64,000 bases of DNA from CBDDBU01 sp965226045 (GTDB taxonomy: Bacteria; Pseudomonadota; Alphaproteobacteria; VGEJ01), in assembly GCA_965226045.1 (NCBI GenBank), contig CBDDBU010000023.1, positions 124,001 through 188,000 of the forward strand. The letters run 5' to 3'. Made by a program: the position numbers and the translations under genes. Below the pieces are notes generated by a model. That model did not search any database. It was not told where the DNA came from and saw nothing but the letters and a program-made list of their open reading frames with translations. Shown here in pieces: positions 27,052-36,044 of the stretch (position 1 is the stretch's first letter; each line of letters begins with the position of its first letter).

Positions 27052-28491
27052 GTGAGTACAGACAAGGAAACACTTTACAAACAAACGGTGGCGCGAGCGA
27101 CGAGCACACGCGCCGAACTCACGAGGCGGCGCTTGCTTCAGACCTCAGCGGCGATGGCCGCGGGAGCGGCGGTCACCAGTAACTTGCGAGAGGCCCGCGC
27201 CGCGGGCGCCGATACGCACGGCCCGGGCTGGTACACCGACGACAAGCTTACCGGCAAGGTGGTGTGCATCACCTTCTCCGGCCAGCGCTGGGGCCTGCCG
27301 CCGGCGGCGACGATTCCGACCTTCCTTGAGCGGTTCCCCAACGTCGAGATCGAGCTGATCGATGAGCCTGTCGGTGAGGGCTATACGAAGATCCAGATGC
27401 GAGCGGCGTCGAAGTCGTCGTCGTACAACACCGCGATCGCCGATTCGAACCAGTGGTCGGCGCTCGGCCAGATCGGCGCGATGGAGTCCTTCGAGCCGCT
27501 GTTGGCCGCCGATCCCGGCTACGCCGAGGATTACTTCAACGACGTGCCGCCGATCATCACCAATGGGTATCGCCTGCCACAGGATGCAAGCGGCGACACC
27601 TATGGGCTGTCGTGGGATGGTAACTGCAAGCTCGGCTACTATCGCAAGGACAAGTTCGACGAAGCCGGCATCACCAAGGTGCCGGAGACCTGGGAAGAGG
27701 CGATCGAGGTCGCCAAGGCATTGCACCGGCCGGACAAGGACGAATACGGCTTCATCAGCACGGCGCGGCGCGGGCTATATGCCGGTCTCGAGCTGTACGC
27801 GATCATCAGGTCGCTCGGCGGCGATTGGTTCGATAAGTTGGAGCCGGGTGGTTATAACCCGCAGTTCGATACCGACATCGGCCACCAATCCATGGCTCTC
27901 TTGCTGCGGCTCATGGAGTATCGCCACCCGGTAACGCTGAACGCGGCGGACGACGAGGCCAACCAGGCGCTCGCCAACGGCACCGCCGTGTACGCGCCCA
28001 TGGAATGGGGCACCTCGATTCTGACCGACCCCGAGTTCACCGAGTTTGCGGACGTCTTTGGGACCGAGATCACCCCCAAAGGTTCAATCCCCGGCAGCGA
28101 CCATCGGCCATTGATGGGCGGGTTCGCTAATTATGTAAACACCTCGGGCACCGATAAGGAGGCGGCGTTTGAGTGGGTGAAGCACCTGAACGCCGGCGAC
28201 TACACGGACACGCGCATCGGTGAGGCCTTTGCGACGAATACGGGACAGCCGGCGCGGTTGTCGCTGCTCGACAAGTACAGCTCGCATCAGCCGTACTTCT
28301 CCGGTCTCAAGAAGTCCTTCGCGAAGGGGACGCCGGGCTTCGTGTGGGTGCCGGAGACGTTTACGCTTGCCGATCTGGTCGGCAACGAGGTGACGGCGGC
28401 CATCGTCGGCGAGAAGAGTCCAGAGGACGCGCTTAAGGCCGCGGACGAGGGCTGCAGGCAGGTGATGGCTGACGGCGGCTACTACGACTGA
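27052..28491 (+). CDS. ABC transporter substrate-binding protein 1 (Tat-exported)
   Basis: A 479-residue protein starting at GTG 27052, preceded by gggagga. I chose it over an upstream in-frame start because it has the ribosome site and gives exactly the same length and N-terminal pattern as the paralogue at 28682. The Tat signal is TRRRLLQTSAAMAAGAA, with cleavage probably near AREARAAG. The mature part is a family 1 extracellular solute-binding fold (ITFSGQRWGLPPAATIPTFL, GLSWDGNCKLGYYRKDKFDE, ANGTAVYAPMEWGTSIL). The neighbouring permeases and ATPases fit a CUT1 carbohydrate importer; the substrate is not identifiable. A 122-bp segment is identical to SBP2. Confidence 0.88.
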   Translation: MSTDKETLYKQTVARATSTRAELTRRRLLQTSAAMAAGAAVTSNLREARAAGADTHGPGWYTDDKLTGKVVCITFSGQRWGLPPAATIPTFLERFPNVEIELIDEPVGEGYTKIQMRAASKSSSYNTAIADSNQWSALGQIGAMESFEPLLAADPGYAEDYFNDVPPIITNGYRLPQDASGDTYGLSWDGNCKLGYYRKDKFDEAGITKVPETWEEAIEVAKALHRPDKDEYGFISTARRGLYAGLELYAIIRSLGGDWFDKLEPGGYNPQFDTDIGHQSMALLLRLMEYRHPVTLNAADDEANQALANGTAVYAPMEWGTSILTDPEFTEFADVFGTEITPKGSIPGSDHRPLMGGFANYVNTSGTDKEAAFEWVKHLNAGDYTDTRIGEAFATNTGQPARLSLLDKYSSHQPYFSGLKKSFAKGTPGFVWVPETFTLADLVGNEVTAAIVGEKSPEDALKAADEGCRQVMADGGYYD

Positions 28492-28514
28492 CGTTCGTCG
28501 CGCCTCATGATTTC

Positions 28515-28544
28515 CGCCCCCCGGTGGCGCACCGCCGGGGGGCG
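28515..28544 (+). terminator. GC-rich hairpin after binding-protein gene 1, probable attenuator or mRNA-stabilising stem
   Basis: Arms cgccccccgg (28515-28524) and ccggggggcg (28535-28544) form a perfect 10-bp stem, followed by atcatt and no long T-run. A second perfect palindrome, ccgggggtgcgcacccccgg, is at 28614-28633. Such stems between binding protein and downstream transport genes often give the binding protein a higher expression level. Confidence 0.5.
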
Positions 28545-28681
28545 ATCATTGTGGACACGGGGCTAGAGCAGATGTAATTGTTGCGCCACCCGGCTGCGGT
28601 GGCACTGATGGGTCCGGGGGTGCGCACCCCCGGCGACCGGTACGCGGCTGGGCGGCAACGGATATTAGGAGGGGATACCAC

Positions 28682-30121
28682 ATGAGTATGGACAACGAGA
28701 CCGTATACAAACGGACGATGGCGCAGGCCAAAGACATGCGCGCCAAGATTACGCGACGGCGCTTGCTTCAGACCTCAGCGGCGATGGCCGCGGGAGCGGC
28801 GGTCACCAGTAACTTGCGAGAGGCCCGCGCCGCGGGCGCCGATACGCACGGCCCGGGCTGGTACACCGACGACAAGCTCACCGGCAAAGTGACGTGCATC
28901 ACCTTCTCCGGCCAGCGCTGGGGAATTCCCCCGGCCGCGACCATTCCGACCTTCCTTGAGCGGTTCCCGAATGTTGAGATTGAGCTGATCGACGAGCCCG
29001 TCGGTGAGGGCTACACGAAGATCCAAATGCGCGCCGCGTCAAAGTCGTCTTCCTTTAACGCCGCCATAGCTGATGCAATGCAGTGGTCCGCGCTACAGGG
29101 CATTAATGCATGTGAAAGCTTTGGGCCGACATTGGCGGCCGACCCGGGGTGGGCCGAGGATTACATGAGCGACGTACCTCAGAATATCCTCGACGGGTAC
29201 AACTGGCCGCAAACACCCGATGGCGAGGCCTATGGCCTGACCTGGGATGGCAACTGTAAGCTTGGTTATTACCGCAAGGACAAGTTCGAGGAAGCGGGTA
29301 TCACCAAGTATCCAGGGACATGGGAAGAGGCCATTGAAGTTGCCAAGGCGTTGCACCGTCCGGACCAGGACCAGTACGGCTTTATCGGTACAGGTCGGCG
29401 TGGCCTTTATATGGGGTTCGAGTTCTATCAGATCTTGAAGACGCTCGGAGGCGAGGCATTCGATAGCATGTCGCCGGGCGGTTATCACCCGCAGTTCAAT
29501 ACTGATATCGGCCACGAAGCCATGGATATCCTGACCCGGCTTATGGCGTATCGCCATCCGGTCACGCTGAATGCGGCTGATGACGAGGCCAACCAAGCGC
29601 TCGCGAATGGCACAGCCGTTTTCGCGCCGTTCGAGTGGGGAACCTCGATCCTCACTGATTCCGAGTACACCGAGTTCGCGGACGTCTTTGGTACTGAAAT
29701 CGTTCCCAAAGGCACGAGGCCCGGAAGCGATAACAAACCGTTAATGGGCGGCTTCGCGTACTACGTGAACACCTCGGGTGAAGATCAAGCCGCAGCGTTT
29801 GAGTGGATCAAACACGTAAATTCGGCCGACTACACAGACACTCGTATTGGTGAGGCTTTTTGCACCAACACGGGTCAGCCGACGCGGCTGTCGCTATTGG
29901 ATAAATACGCCACCCATCAGCCCTACTTCTCTGGCCTCAAGAAGTCCTTCGCGAAGGGGACCCCCGGCTTGCCGTGGATCCCGGAAAACTTCGCTTGCTT
30001 CGATCTTGTTGGCAATGAAGCGACGGCCGTCGTGGTTGGCGAGAAGAATCAGGACGAGGCGCTCAAGGCGATGGACGAAGGTGTCACGCAGATCATGTCT
30101 GACGGCGGGTACTACGGCTAA
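28682..30121 (+). CDS. ABC transporter substrate-binding protein 2 (Tat-exported)
   Basis: A 479-residue paralogue of the protein at 27052, with aggagggg before ATG 28682. It shares the Tat signal (TRRRLLQTSAAMAAGAA) and the blocks GQRWGIPPAATIPTFLERFP, GLTWDGNCKLGYYRKDKFEE and ANGTAVFAPFEWGTSIL. Bases 28757-28878 are identical to 27127-27248, while the rest is clearly diverged, including many third positions that are more A/T here. The differing middle region (for example INACESFGPTLAADPGWAEDY) may change ligand preference. It lies 40 bases before the first permease gene. Confidence 0.88.
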   Translation: MSMDNETVYKRTMAQAKDMRAKITRRRLLQTSAAMAAGAAVTSNLREARAAGADTHGPGWYTDDKLTGKVTCITFSGQRWGIPPAATIPTFLERFPNVEIELIDEPVGEGYTKIQMRAASKSSSFNAAIADAMQWSALQGINACESFGPTLAADPGWAEDYMSDVPQNILDGYNWPQTPDGEAYGLTWDGNCKLGYYRKDKFEEAGITKYPGTWEEAIEVAKALHRPDQDQYGFIGTGRRGLYMGFEFYQILKTLGGEAFDSMSPGGYHPQFNTDIGHEAMDILTRLMAYRHPVTLNAADDEANQALANGTAVFAPFEWGTSILTDSEYTEFADVFGTEIVPKGTRPGSDNKPLMGGFAYYVNTSGEDQAAAFEWIKHVNSADYTDTRIGEAFCTNTGQPTRLSLLDKYATHQPYFSGLKKSFAKGTPGLPWIPENFACFDLVGNEATAVVVGEKNQDEALKAMDEGVTQIMSDGGYYG

Positions 30122-30161
30122 CGTCAACGCCACCTGTGCGTTCTTAAGATAAACGATCTGT

Positions 30162-31118
30162 GTGATCGGAGTGTCATCTAGGAAAAACGTGGGTACGGCG
30201 GCGGTGTCGTCGTACCCACGTCGCCTGCCGGAGCGGCGGGTAGCACTGCTATTGGTGACCCCTACTCTGGTCATTTTGTTCATACTCTCGGTCTACCCGC
30301 TTGTGTGGGCGGGGATGATGGCGTTTCGAGTGGAGAATCTATTCAACCCGGCCGCTGGCAAGTGGATCGGCTTTCGCAATTTCGATTTCTTGCTGACGAA
30401 AGACCAGACGTTCTGGAAGACGATGTGGCTGACCGGCCTATGGTGTACGGCCACTGTTTCGATCCAACTTGTGCTCGGCTATATGCTCGCGGTATTGCTG
30501 GATTCGACCATGCGTGGGGTTGGCATCCTGCGCACGCTGATCGTCATCCCGGTGTTTATTTCGCCGGTGGCCATGGGTCTCACGTGGCGGTTCATGTACG
30601 AGCCGATCAGCGGGATCATCAACTACCTGATCACGTCCGTCGGCTTCGCCCGCTACACTTGGCACACCATGCCCGAGTCGTCGCTGATCTCGCTGATGAT
30701 CACCGACGTCTGGCAATGGACGCCGTTTGTCACGCTGATTCTGCTGGCCGGCATGCAGGGAATTTCGATCGAAGTGGTGGAGGCCGCGCGCCTTGACCGC
30801 GTACGCGGCTGGACCTACACGCGGCGCATCGTCTTGCCACTGATCTGGCCGGTCGTCACGGTCGTCGTGCTGCTGCGGCTGGTCGACGCGATCCGGGTCT
30901 TCGATATCGCTTGGGTGCTGACCCGAGGCGGGCCGGGCACCTCGTCGTTGCTGGCCAGCGTCAATATGTACTCGCAGTTCCAGGCTGGGCGACTGGGCGT
31001 CATGGCGGCGTACGGGTTCCTGCTGCTCATCGCCATCAACATCGTCGTCGTCAGCTTCCTTCGCGTGCTTTATCGCCAGGAAAAAGAGACGCGACGCGCG
31101 GCCCCGGCGGCGACCTAA
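30162..31118 (+). CDS. ABC transporter permease 1 (CUT1, MalF/UgpA type)
   Basis: A 318-residue inner-membrane protein, GTG start at 30162. About six hydrophobic segments are visible, the first being VALLLVTPTLVILFILSVYP. The EAA loop that docks on the ATPase is EVVEAARLDRVRGWTYTRRI. The stop TAA overlaps the next ATG by one base, so the two permeases are translationally coupled and form a heterodimer. The first 20 residues are short and polar; a start slightly downstream cannot be excluded. Confidence 0.88.
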   Translation: MIGVSSRKNVGTAAVSSYPRRLPERRVALLLVTPTLVILFILSVYPLVWAGMMAFRVENLFNPAAGKWIGFRNFDFLLTKDQTFWKTMWLTGLWCTATVSIQLVLGYMLAVLLDSTMRGVGILRTLIVIPVFISPVAMGLTWRFMYEPISGIINYLITSVGFARYTWHTMPESSLISLMITDVWQWTPFVTLILLAGMQGISIEVVEAARLDRVRGWTYTRRIVLPLIWPVVTVVVLLRLVDAIRVFDIAWVLTRGGPGTSSLLASVNMYSQFQAGRLGVMAAYGFLLLIAINIVVVSFLRVLYRQEKETRRAAPAAT

Positions 31119-31936
31119 TGCACCGGACACCCCTGAGAAAGGCCCTTGACGTCGTCGCGGTGTTTGTCGTGGCGATCTACTTGGCGCCGCTCTATTGGAT
31201 TACCCTGACCTCGATCAAGCCGACCAAACTGATCAACCAAAAGGTGCCGGTATGGTCGTTCGAGCCAACCTGGGAGCATTACTTCGAGGCGTTCGGCCGC
31301 TTCAAGTTCGGGCACGGAGTGATCAATAGCCTGATCATTGTTGTCACTGCGACCACGATTACCATGTTGTTGGCGGTGTTTTGCTCCTATGCGCTTGCGC
31401 GCATGAAGCTGCGCGGGGCCGATACGCTCTCGCTGGTTATCCTCTCTCTCAGGTTCTTGCCGGGGATGGTTATTATCCTTCCCTACTTCATGATGTTCCA
31501 GCGAACCGGCCTGATGGACACCCATCTCGGGATGATCATTATCTATGTCGGTTTCGGGTTGCCATTCGCGGTGTGGCTGATGCGCAGCTTCTTTCTCGAT
31601 CTGCCGCGTGAGATCGAGGAAGCGGCACGGCTGGACGGACTAAGTTGGATGGCGGTCATCTGGCGGATCATCTTGCCGATCTCGTTGCCCGGCATCGCGG
31701 TCACGTCGATCTTCACCTTCATGTTTGACTGGAACGAGTTGTTGTTCGCGATGTATCTAACCCAGTCGCACGCTGTCACCGCGCAGATCCAGGTCTTTAA
31801 GATGGTGGATCTCTATAACGTGCTGTGGGGGACGATCAGCAGCGCGGTCATCATGCAGCTGATCCCCGTGGTGATCGTGGTGTTCCTGTTGCAGCGCCAC
31901 ATGATCCGCGGCCTAGCGCTCGGTGCCGTAAAGTAG
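31118..31936 (+). CDS. ABC transporter permease 2 (CUT1, MalG/UgpE type)
   Basis: A 272-residue inner-membrane protein starting at ATG 31118, one base inside the previous stop. The first membrane segment is VVAVFVVAIYLAPLYWITLT. The EAA loop is EIEEAARLDGLSWMAVIWRI, and the C-terminal segment ends with QRHMIRGLALGAVK as is common for MalG-like subunits. It is the last intact gene of this part of the transport locus. The matching second ATPase at 37691 is separated by a methyltransferase remnant and three insertion elements. Confidence 0.9.
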   Translation: MHRTPLRKALDVVAVFVVAIYLAPLYWITLTSIKPTKLINQKVPVWSFEPTWEHYFEAFGRFKFGHGVINSLIIVVTATTITMLLAVFCSYALARMKLRGADTLSLVILSLRFLPGMVIILPYFMMFQRTGLMDTHLGMIIIYVGFGLPFAVWLMRSFFLDLPREIEEAARLDGLSWMAVIWRIILPISLPGIAVTSIFTFMFDWNELLFAMYLTQSHAVTAQIQVFKMVDLYNVLWGTISSAVIMQLIPVVIVVFLLQRHMIRGLALGAVK

Positions 31937-32670
31937 AGGTCGCGAAATCGGGGTGCCCGCAGGCGCCTTGATGATGGTCGGCCGCGGACTTCTCTCGGTT
32001 TGAGGGCGTGGGCGACCCGAGCGAGTGGCTGAGCTCGCTGGGCAATGAGAGCAATCATCAAGAACATAGCTAGAGCGGTCACACCAGTAAGGTATCGGCC
32101 GAAGGTACGAAAAGCGCTCGGTCGTTTGTTGCCCGTCGACAAGAAGTTCGTTGGCCTCTCGAACAAAGAGGGTTTTGAGAAAATCTACCGAGAAGGGCGT
32201 TGGGGTACGAATTCAGATGGTGATCGCGAGTTCTTTTCGGGCGCCGGACCATTTGAGCATCAAATAGTTGATGGTTATGTAAGTCGAATCAGGGAGTTTC
32301 TCGGGGAAGTTGGTGAAACAAGAATCCTCATAGATCTGGGGTGTGGTGACTTGAACGTGGGGTCGATAATAGCGCCATACAGTACCCGTTACATAGCGTG
32401 TGATCTTGTTTCTGATATTATCGAAGAGAACGAGCAGAGATTTAGAGCGGATAACGTAGAATTTCGGGTTTTGGACTTGATGAACGATGAGATTCCCGTC
32501 GGTGATGTGATATTTGTCCGGCAAGTTCTTCAGAATTTAACCAACCAGGATATCAAAAAATTCTCGGACCGGATCGCAATCACTGCCAATATTTTATTCT
32601 AACCGAACACGTGCCGACTAAAGATGGATTCATGCCTAACGTCGACAAACCAAACGGTCCGGGTACAAGG

Positions 32671-34120
32671 GGCGATGTCCCTATCTCTGTTGAAATTCGT
32701 GGGGCAGGCGTCGCTGGTTGATGATGCTATGCTGCCTTCATGATGGTTTCAATGGCACTGTCGGCCTGAGCCTTTCTCAAGTGTTCCTGGAGAGCATTTC
32801 GGAGGATGGGCAGCTGACGATAGGCCTTGAGGCGACGGAAGGTTTTCTGGGCCTCCAGCAGGCCGGCGGCGGTCCATCTGAGCGCCATCTCGGCGTGTCT
32901 CCAGCGTTTGACGTTGCGGGTGACCTGGCGCACCGTGCCGAGCGCGTTCTCGACGATGTTGGTGCAGGCGAGCGAGCGCCGGAGTTCGTGCGGCAGGCCG
33001 AGGCGGATGACGGTGAGTATCTCGTCCAGCCCCTCCAGGATGCTGCCCGAGACGCCCGGTTCCTCATGCTCCAGACGCCGGGCCAGGTTGCGCAGCAGCC
33101 GTTCGGCCTTGTCTGCGTCGTCCTGGTCCCAGGCCTGACGGAGCGCCTTCTTGACGCTCGCATGCAAATGCAGGGGCAGGCGCTCGATGATGTTACGGCC
33201 CTTGTGGACCTGGCAGCGCTGGATGGCGGCGGCCACACCGAAGGTGTTGCGGATCGCTTTGCTGAGCGCCTTCGCGCCATCGACGATGAACAGCCGGGGC
33301 AGCGTCGGATCGAGCCCCCTGGCGAGGAGATTGTCGAGCAAGGCCTGGACGACGACAGTGTTCTCCGTCGCCCCCTCGACCACGGCCAGGACATGCTTGT
33401 CGCCGTTGCCATCGACGCCGATCGCCGCCACCAAGACATGGTCGCCGACATGCAGACCGTCGATCTGGATGACCAGCAGGTCGAGCTCCGAGAGGTCCGA
33501 GGCAAGCCAGGCCTTCATCTTCTTGCGCGACAGCGCCACAAAGCGCCGGGAAACGGCCGACTTCGAGGTGCCGTCGCCACGCGCTTTCGCCAGGTCGCCC
33601 TCGGGCAGACGGACCGCGCGGTGGTACTTGCGGGTCGACACGTTCAGCACCATCAGGTTGAGCGCCCACTCGAGCAACAGGTTGCCGTCGCGCAGCACCT
33701 GCCAGCTCTCCAAACCCACCTCCTTGCCAGCATGGTCGCGAACCCGTGGCCGCTGCACTTTCACGCGGCCGCCGTGGTCGCCGATCTCGCTCTGCGTATG
33801 GCCCCAGCGATAACCCCGACGGTTCCCATGGCGACGATGTCGGGCCCCGCACACGGTCGTGGCGTCCTCCTCCATCATCTCGGCCAAGGCCTCGACCCCG
33901 GCCAGGAGACAGAACCGATCCACGCTGAGACGGACTGCGTCCATCGCGTCTGCCAGCGGCGGCATAGGAAACGAGGTGGCAAGGGCTTTCGGGCTACTGG
34001 AACTACGGATATTCTTTCCCATGGTGTCGTTCTCCCTCTTGGGTTTGCAGCACCCGGAGCCTAACGGCTCCAGGAGAGCGACACCTACCTCAACTTTTCA
34101 ACATCGACCGGGACATCTCC
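32671..34120 (-). mobile_element. IS256-family insertion sequence, copy 2 (complete, 1450 bp)
   Basis: Same ends, length and gene as copy 1, but inverted. An 8-bp duplication gtacaagg flanks it (32663-32670 and 34121-34128), different from the duplication at copy 1. It therefore inserted on its own and is not one arm of a single transposed unit. It lies inside the methyltransferase gene. Confidence 0.93.
32727..34022 (-). CDS. IS256-family transposase, copy 2
   Basis: A 431-residue transposase matching copy 1 except for Asp in place of Tyr in SEIGDHGG. DDE residues are intact (IQIDGLHV, FIVDGAKAL, TNIVENALG). The near identity of the two copies shows recent activity and gives a substrate for homologous recombination that would invert the 5.7 kb between them. 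Confidence 0.93.
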   Translation of the reverse strand: MGKNIRSSSSPKALATSFPMPPLADAMDAVRLSVDRFCLLAGVEALAEMMEEDATTVCGARHRRHGNRRGYRWGHTQSEIGDHGGRVKVQRPRVRDHAGKEVGLESWQVLRDGNLLLEWALNLMVLNVSTRKYHRAVRLPEGDLAKARGDGTSKSAVSRRFVALSRKKMKAWLASDLSELDLLVIQIDGLHVGDHVLVAAIGVDGNGDKHVLAVVEGATENTVVVQALLDNLLARGLDPTLPRLFIVDGAKALSKAIRNTFGVAAAIQRCQVHKGRNIIERLPLHLHASVKKALRQAWDQDDADKAERLLRNLARRLEHEEPGVSGSILEGLDEILTVIRLGLPHELRRSLACTNIVENALGTVRQVTRNVKRWRHAEMALRWTAAGLLEAQKTFRRLKAYRQLPILRNALQEHLRKAQADSAIETIMKAA

Positions 34121-34292
34121 GTACAAGGTTGATATTCGATAGCGGTATTGATCTTTCGGCTGCCCCTTTCAATTTGAGGTTTAAGTCAACGAGAATATTA
34201 TGGGAGCACCATCTAGCAGCCTGTCGGACTGAGGTCCGCGAGAATGGGTGTGGACGGATCGCGATGTGGAGAGGTCATGGGATCGAGCGCCT

Positions 34293-34383
34293 CATGGCCG
34301 ATTTGATGATGCCGAACACGAGGCATCCACCCCGATGCGGGCCTTCCGACTTCATGGGGCAGGCGCGCGCGGGTCCGTGACAG
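34293..34383. repeat. mosaic of transposase-gene fragments
   Basis: 34293-34319 repeats 34657-34683 of the same element exactly (27 bp). 34319-34340 matches the reverse complement of about 36564-36585, and 34348-34383 matches the reverse complement of 36462-36497 exactly (36 bp), both from the transposase gene of the next element. Confidence 0.75.
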
Positions 34384-34386
34384 CGT

Positions 34387-34587
34387 TCGTGAGGACACGG
34401 AGTGCGGTCGCTTGGCCGCGCGTACCGCAGGGTGAGTATACTCTTATGCCCTCTCGTGAGGGCACGAAGTACGTTCGCTTGCTCGCGCGTGCCGCAAGGC
34501 GAGCATACTCTTATTCCTTTTCGCGAGGTACGGAGTCCGGCCGCCTGCTCAAGCGTATTGCAAGGTGAACATTCTCTTTATGTTCCA
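34387..34587. repeat. three tandem 67-bp imperfect repeats at the 3' end of the IS1182 transposase gene
   Basis: Units begin at 34387, 34454 and 34521, each with tcg(t/c)gag at the start and an A/T-rich ctctt-type segment near the end. The third unit overlaps the last codons of the transposase (IKRMFTLQYA). The other two encode diverged versions of the same end in the same phase, so this is an old triplication of the gene end. Confidence 0.8.
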
Positions 34588-35850
34588 GGCCAGGGTCACC
34601 AGGTTCCATTCGCCCGTGACCTTGTCCAGGCCGCGTAGCGAGAACTGGCGGAAGCCCATGGCCGATTTGATGATGCCGAACACCGGTTCCGGCGTTTGCT
34701 TGCGCAGGGCGTAGAGTTGCCGGCCCTCGGGCGTCGCCAGTCGATGTGTCATCGCTTCCAGCGGCGTCGGGTTCTCCGGGGGCGGCGGCGCGCCGGCGAA
34801 GCGGTCCTTCCAGGAGAGATGATGGCGTTCCCGGCCGGGCGTGATCAACGGCGCGATCTCGGCCTCGGCGCAGGCGTTCACGTTGGCCTCGCTGAAGTAG
34901 CCGCTGTCCGCCAGCAGGGTCTCGGGCGCGCCCAGCGCCTCGGGAAGGCGGGCGAGCGCTTCCAGCGCCGGCTCGATTTGCCGCTTGTCGTTGGGGGCCT
35001 GGACCACGTCGTTGGTGACCACCAGCAGGCTGTCGGCCGCCACCAGGGCTTGGGCGTTGTAGGCCTGTTCGAAGCCGCCGCCGGCCACCGGCATGATGCG
35101 CGAGTCCGCGTCGGTCAGATTGACCTGGTCCTTCGGCCCGGGCCCGGCCACCGGCGGCTCGGGTGGACGGCCGCCCGGCTTGCGGCCCGTCTTCTCGGCC
35201 TTCTCCGCGCGCGCCTCGATCACCGCCTTAGCCTCGGCGATGCGGGCCAGACGATCCTCGCGCCGGGCCAGTTCCTCGGGCACCGACATCCCGTCGGGCA
35301 CATCCGCCCCATCGGCCGCCTCCGCCAACGCCATCAACTCCGCCACCTCGGCCTTCAACCGGGCTTCGAGCTCGCAGGCGTGTTTCCACGACAGCGCGCT
35401 GTGCCGGCTCGCGTTGGCGTGCACCTTGGTGCCGTCCAGCGCCACCGTGCCGAGCTTCAGCACCCCGGCTTCCCGGGCCAGCAGCAGCACCTCGACGAAC
35501 AGCCCTTCGATCCGGTCGAGAAAACGCCGCCGGAACGCGGCGATGGTATCGTGGTCGGGATGATCGTTGGCCGCGATGAAGCGGAAAGCGACAGAATCAT
35601 AGGTCGCGCGCTCCAACTTGCGGCTCGAAAACACCCCCGTGGCGTAGCCGTAGACCAGAAGCCCCAGCAGCATGCTCGGGTGATAGGACGCCGAGCCCGA
35701 GCCGCGATAGGCCTTCACGAACGCCGAGAGGTCCAACTGCTCGATCACCTCGACCACGAAGCGCGCCAGATGCCGCTCGGGAAGCCATTCCTCCACCGAC
35801 GGCGGCAGCAGAAACCCCGTCTCCCGGTCGACCGGTCGGAAATTGCTCAT
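34549..35850 (-). CDS. IS1182-family transposase
   Basis: A 433-residue DDE transposase from ATG 35850 (MSNFRPVDRETGFLLPPSVE), the usual IS1182 N-terminus. Visible blocks are LPERHLARFVVEVIEQLDLS, GLLVYGYATGVFSSRKLERA, FRFIAANDHPDHDTIAAFRR, VALDGTKVHANAS with the first Asp, TLLADSGYFSE with the second, and a C-terminal FGIIKSAMGFRQFSLRGLDK that supplies the Glu region. It is uninterrupted. Confidence 0.88.
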   Translation of the reverse strand: MSNFRPVDRETGFLLPPSVEEWLPERHLARFVVEVIEQLDLSAFVKAYRGSGSASYHPSMLLGLLVYGYATGVFSSRKLERATYDSVAFRFIAANDHPDHDTIAAFRRRFLDRIEGLFVEVLLLAREAGVLKLGTVALDGTKVHANASRHSALSWKHACELEARLKAEVAELMALAEAADGADVPDGMSVPEELARREDRLARIAEAKAVIEARAEKAEKTGRKPGGRPPEPPVAGPGPKDQVNLTDADSRIMPVAGGGFEQAYNAQALVAADSLLVVTNDVVQAPNDKRQIEPALEALARLPEALGAPETLLADSGYFSEANVNACAEAEIAPLITPGRERHHLSWKDRFAGAPPPPENPTPLEAMTHRLATPEGRQLYALRKQTPEPVFGIIKSAMGFRQFSLRGLDKVTGEWNLVTLAWNIKRMFTLQYA

Positions 35851-36044
35851 GACGGCCTCCATCACGCGCGGGCAAATCAACTGATACCATCGAATCCTAT
35901 TTCGACTCCCGGCTCAAGTCCGACAGGCTGCTAGATGATGGGGTCAGTCGTACAAAGTGTTTTGCATTCCAGTGACGGCCAACCTGTTCTTGGAGGCAAC
36001 CAACCTGTCTTTGGAAGCTAATGTGCGAGTGGCACTCGGCTTAA

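Larger units (their letters stand above)
34217..35930 (-). mobile_element. IS1182-family insertion sequence
   Basis: Ends are cagcctgtcggactgag (left) and, read inward from the right, cagcctgtcggacttgag. The palindromic tetramer ctag is present on both sides (34213-34216, 35931-35934) as a target duplication. The transposase gene fills 34549-35850. The 330 bases between the left end and the gene are rearranged: a 67-bp triplication and fragments of other transposase genes. Confidence 0.82.
32045..35975 (+). pseudogene. SAM-dependent methyltransferase, interrupted by two insertion elements and one frameshift
   Basis: Three exon-like parts rebuild one gene: 32045-32670, 34129-34216 and 35935-35975. 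Removing the IS256 copy with one gtacaagg duplication and the IS1182 element with one ctag leaves 755 bases. One missing base near 32582-32590 (after DRIAIT, continuing CQYFILTEHVPTKDGF) restores 252 codons. The SAM motif is ILIDLGCGDLNVGSII, followed by ACDLVSDIIEENEQRF. The rebuilt C-terminus reads GPGTR-LIFDSGIDLSAAPF-RILWEHHLDDGVSRTK-CFAFQ. The DNA is much richer in A+T than its neighbours, which suggests recent transfer. Fold suggests a small-molecule or sugar methyltransferase; target unknown. Confidence 0.8.

Noticed and set aside
25472..34120. Composite transposon made of two IS256 copies
   Set aside because: Each copy has its own target duplication of different sequence and length, and the outer flanks do not match.
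34387..34587. 67-bp repeats as a regulatory or CRISPR-like array
   Set aside because: The units overlap and copy the end of the transposase gene, which explains them.
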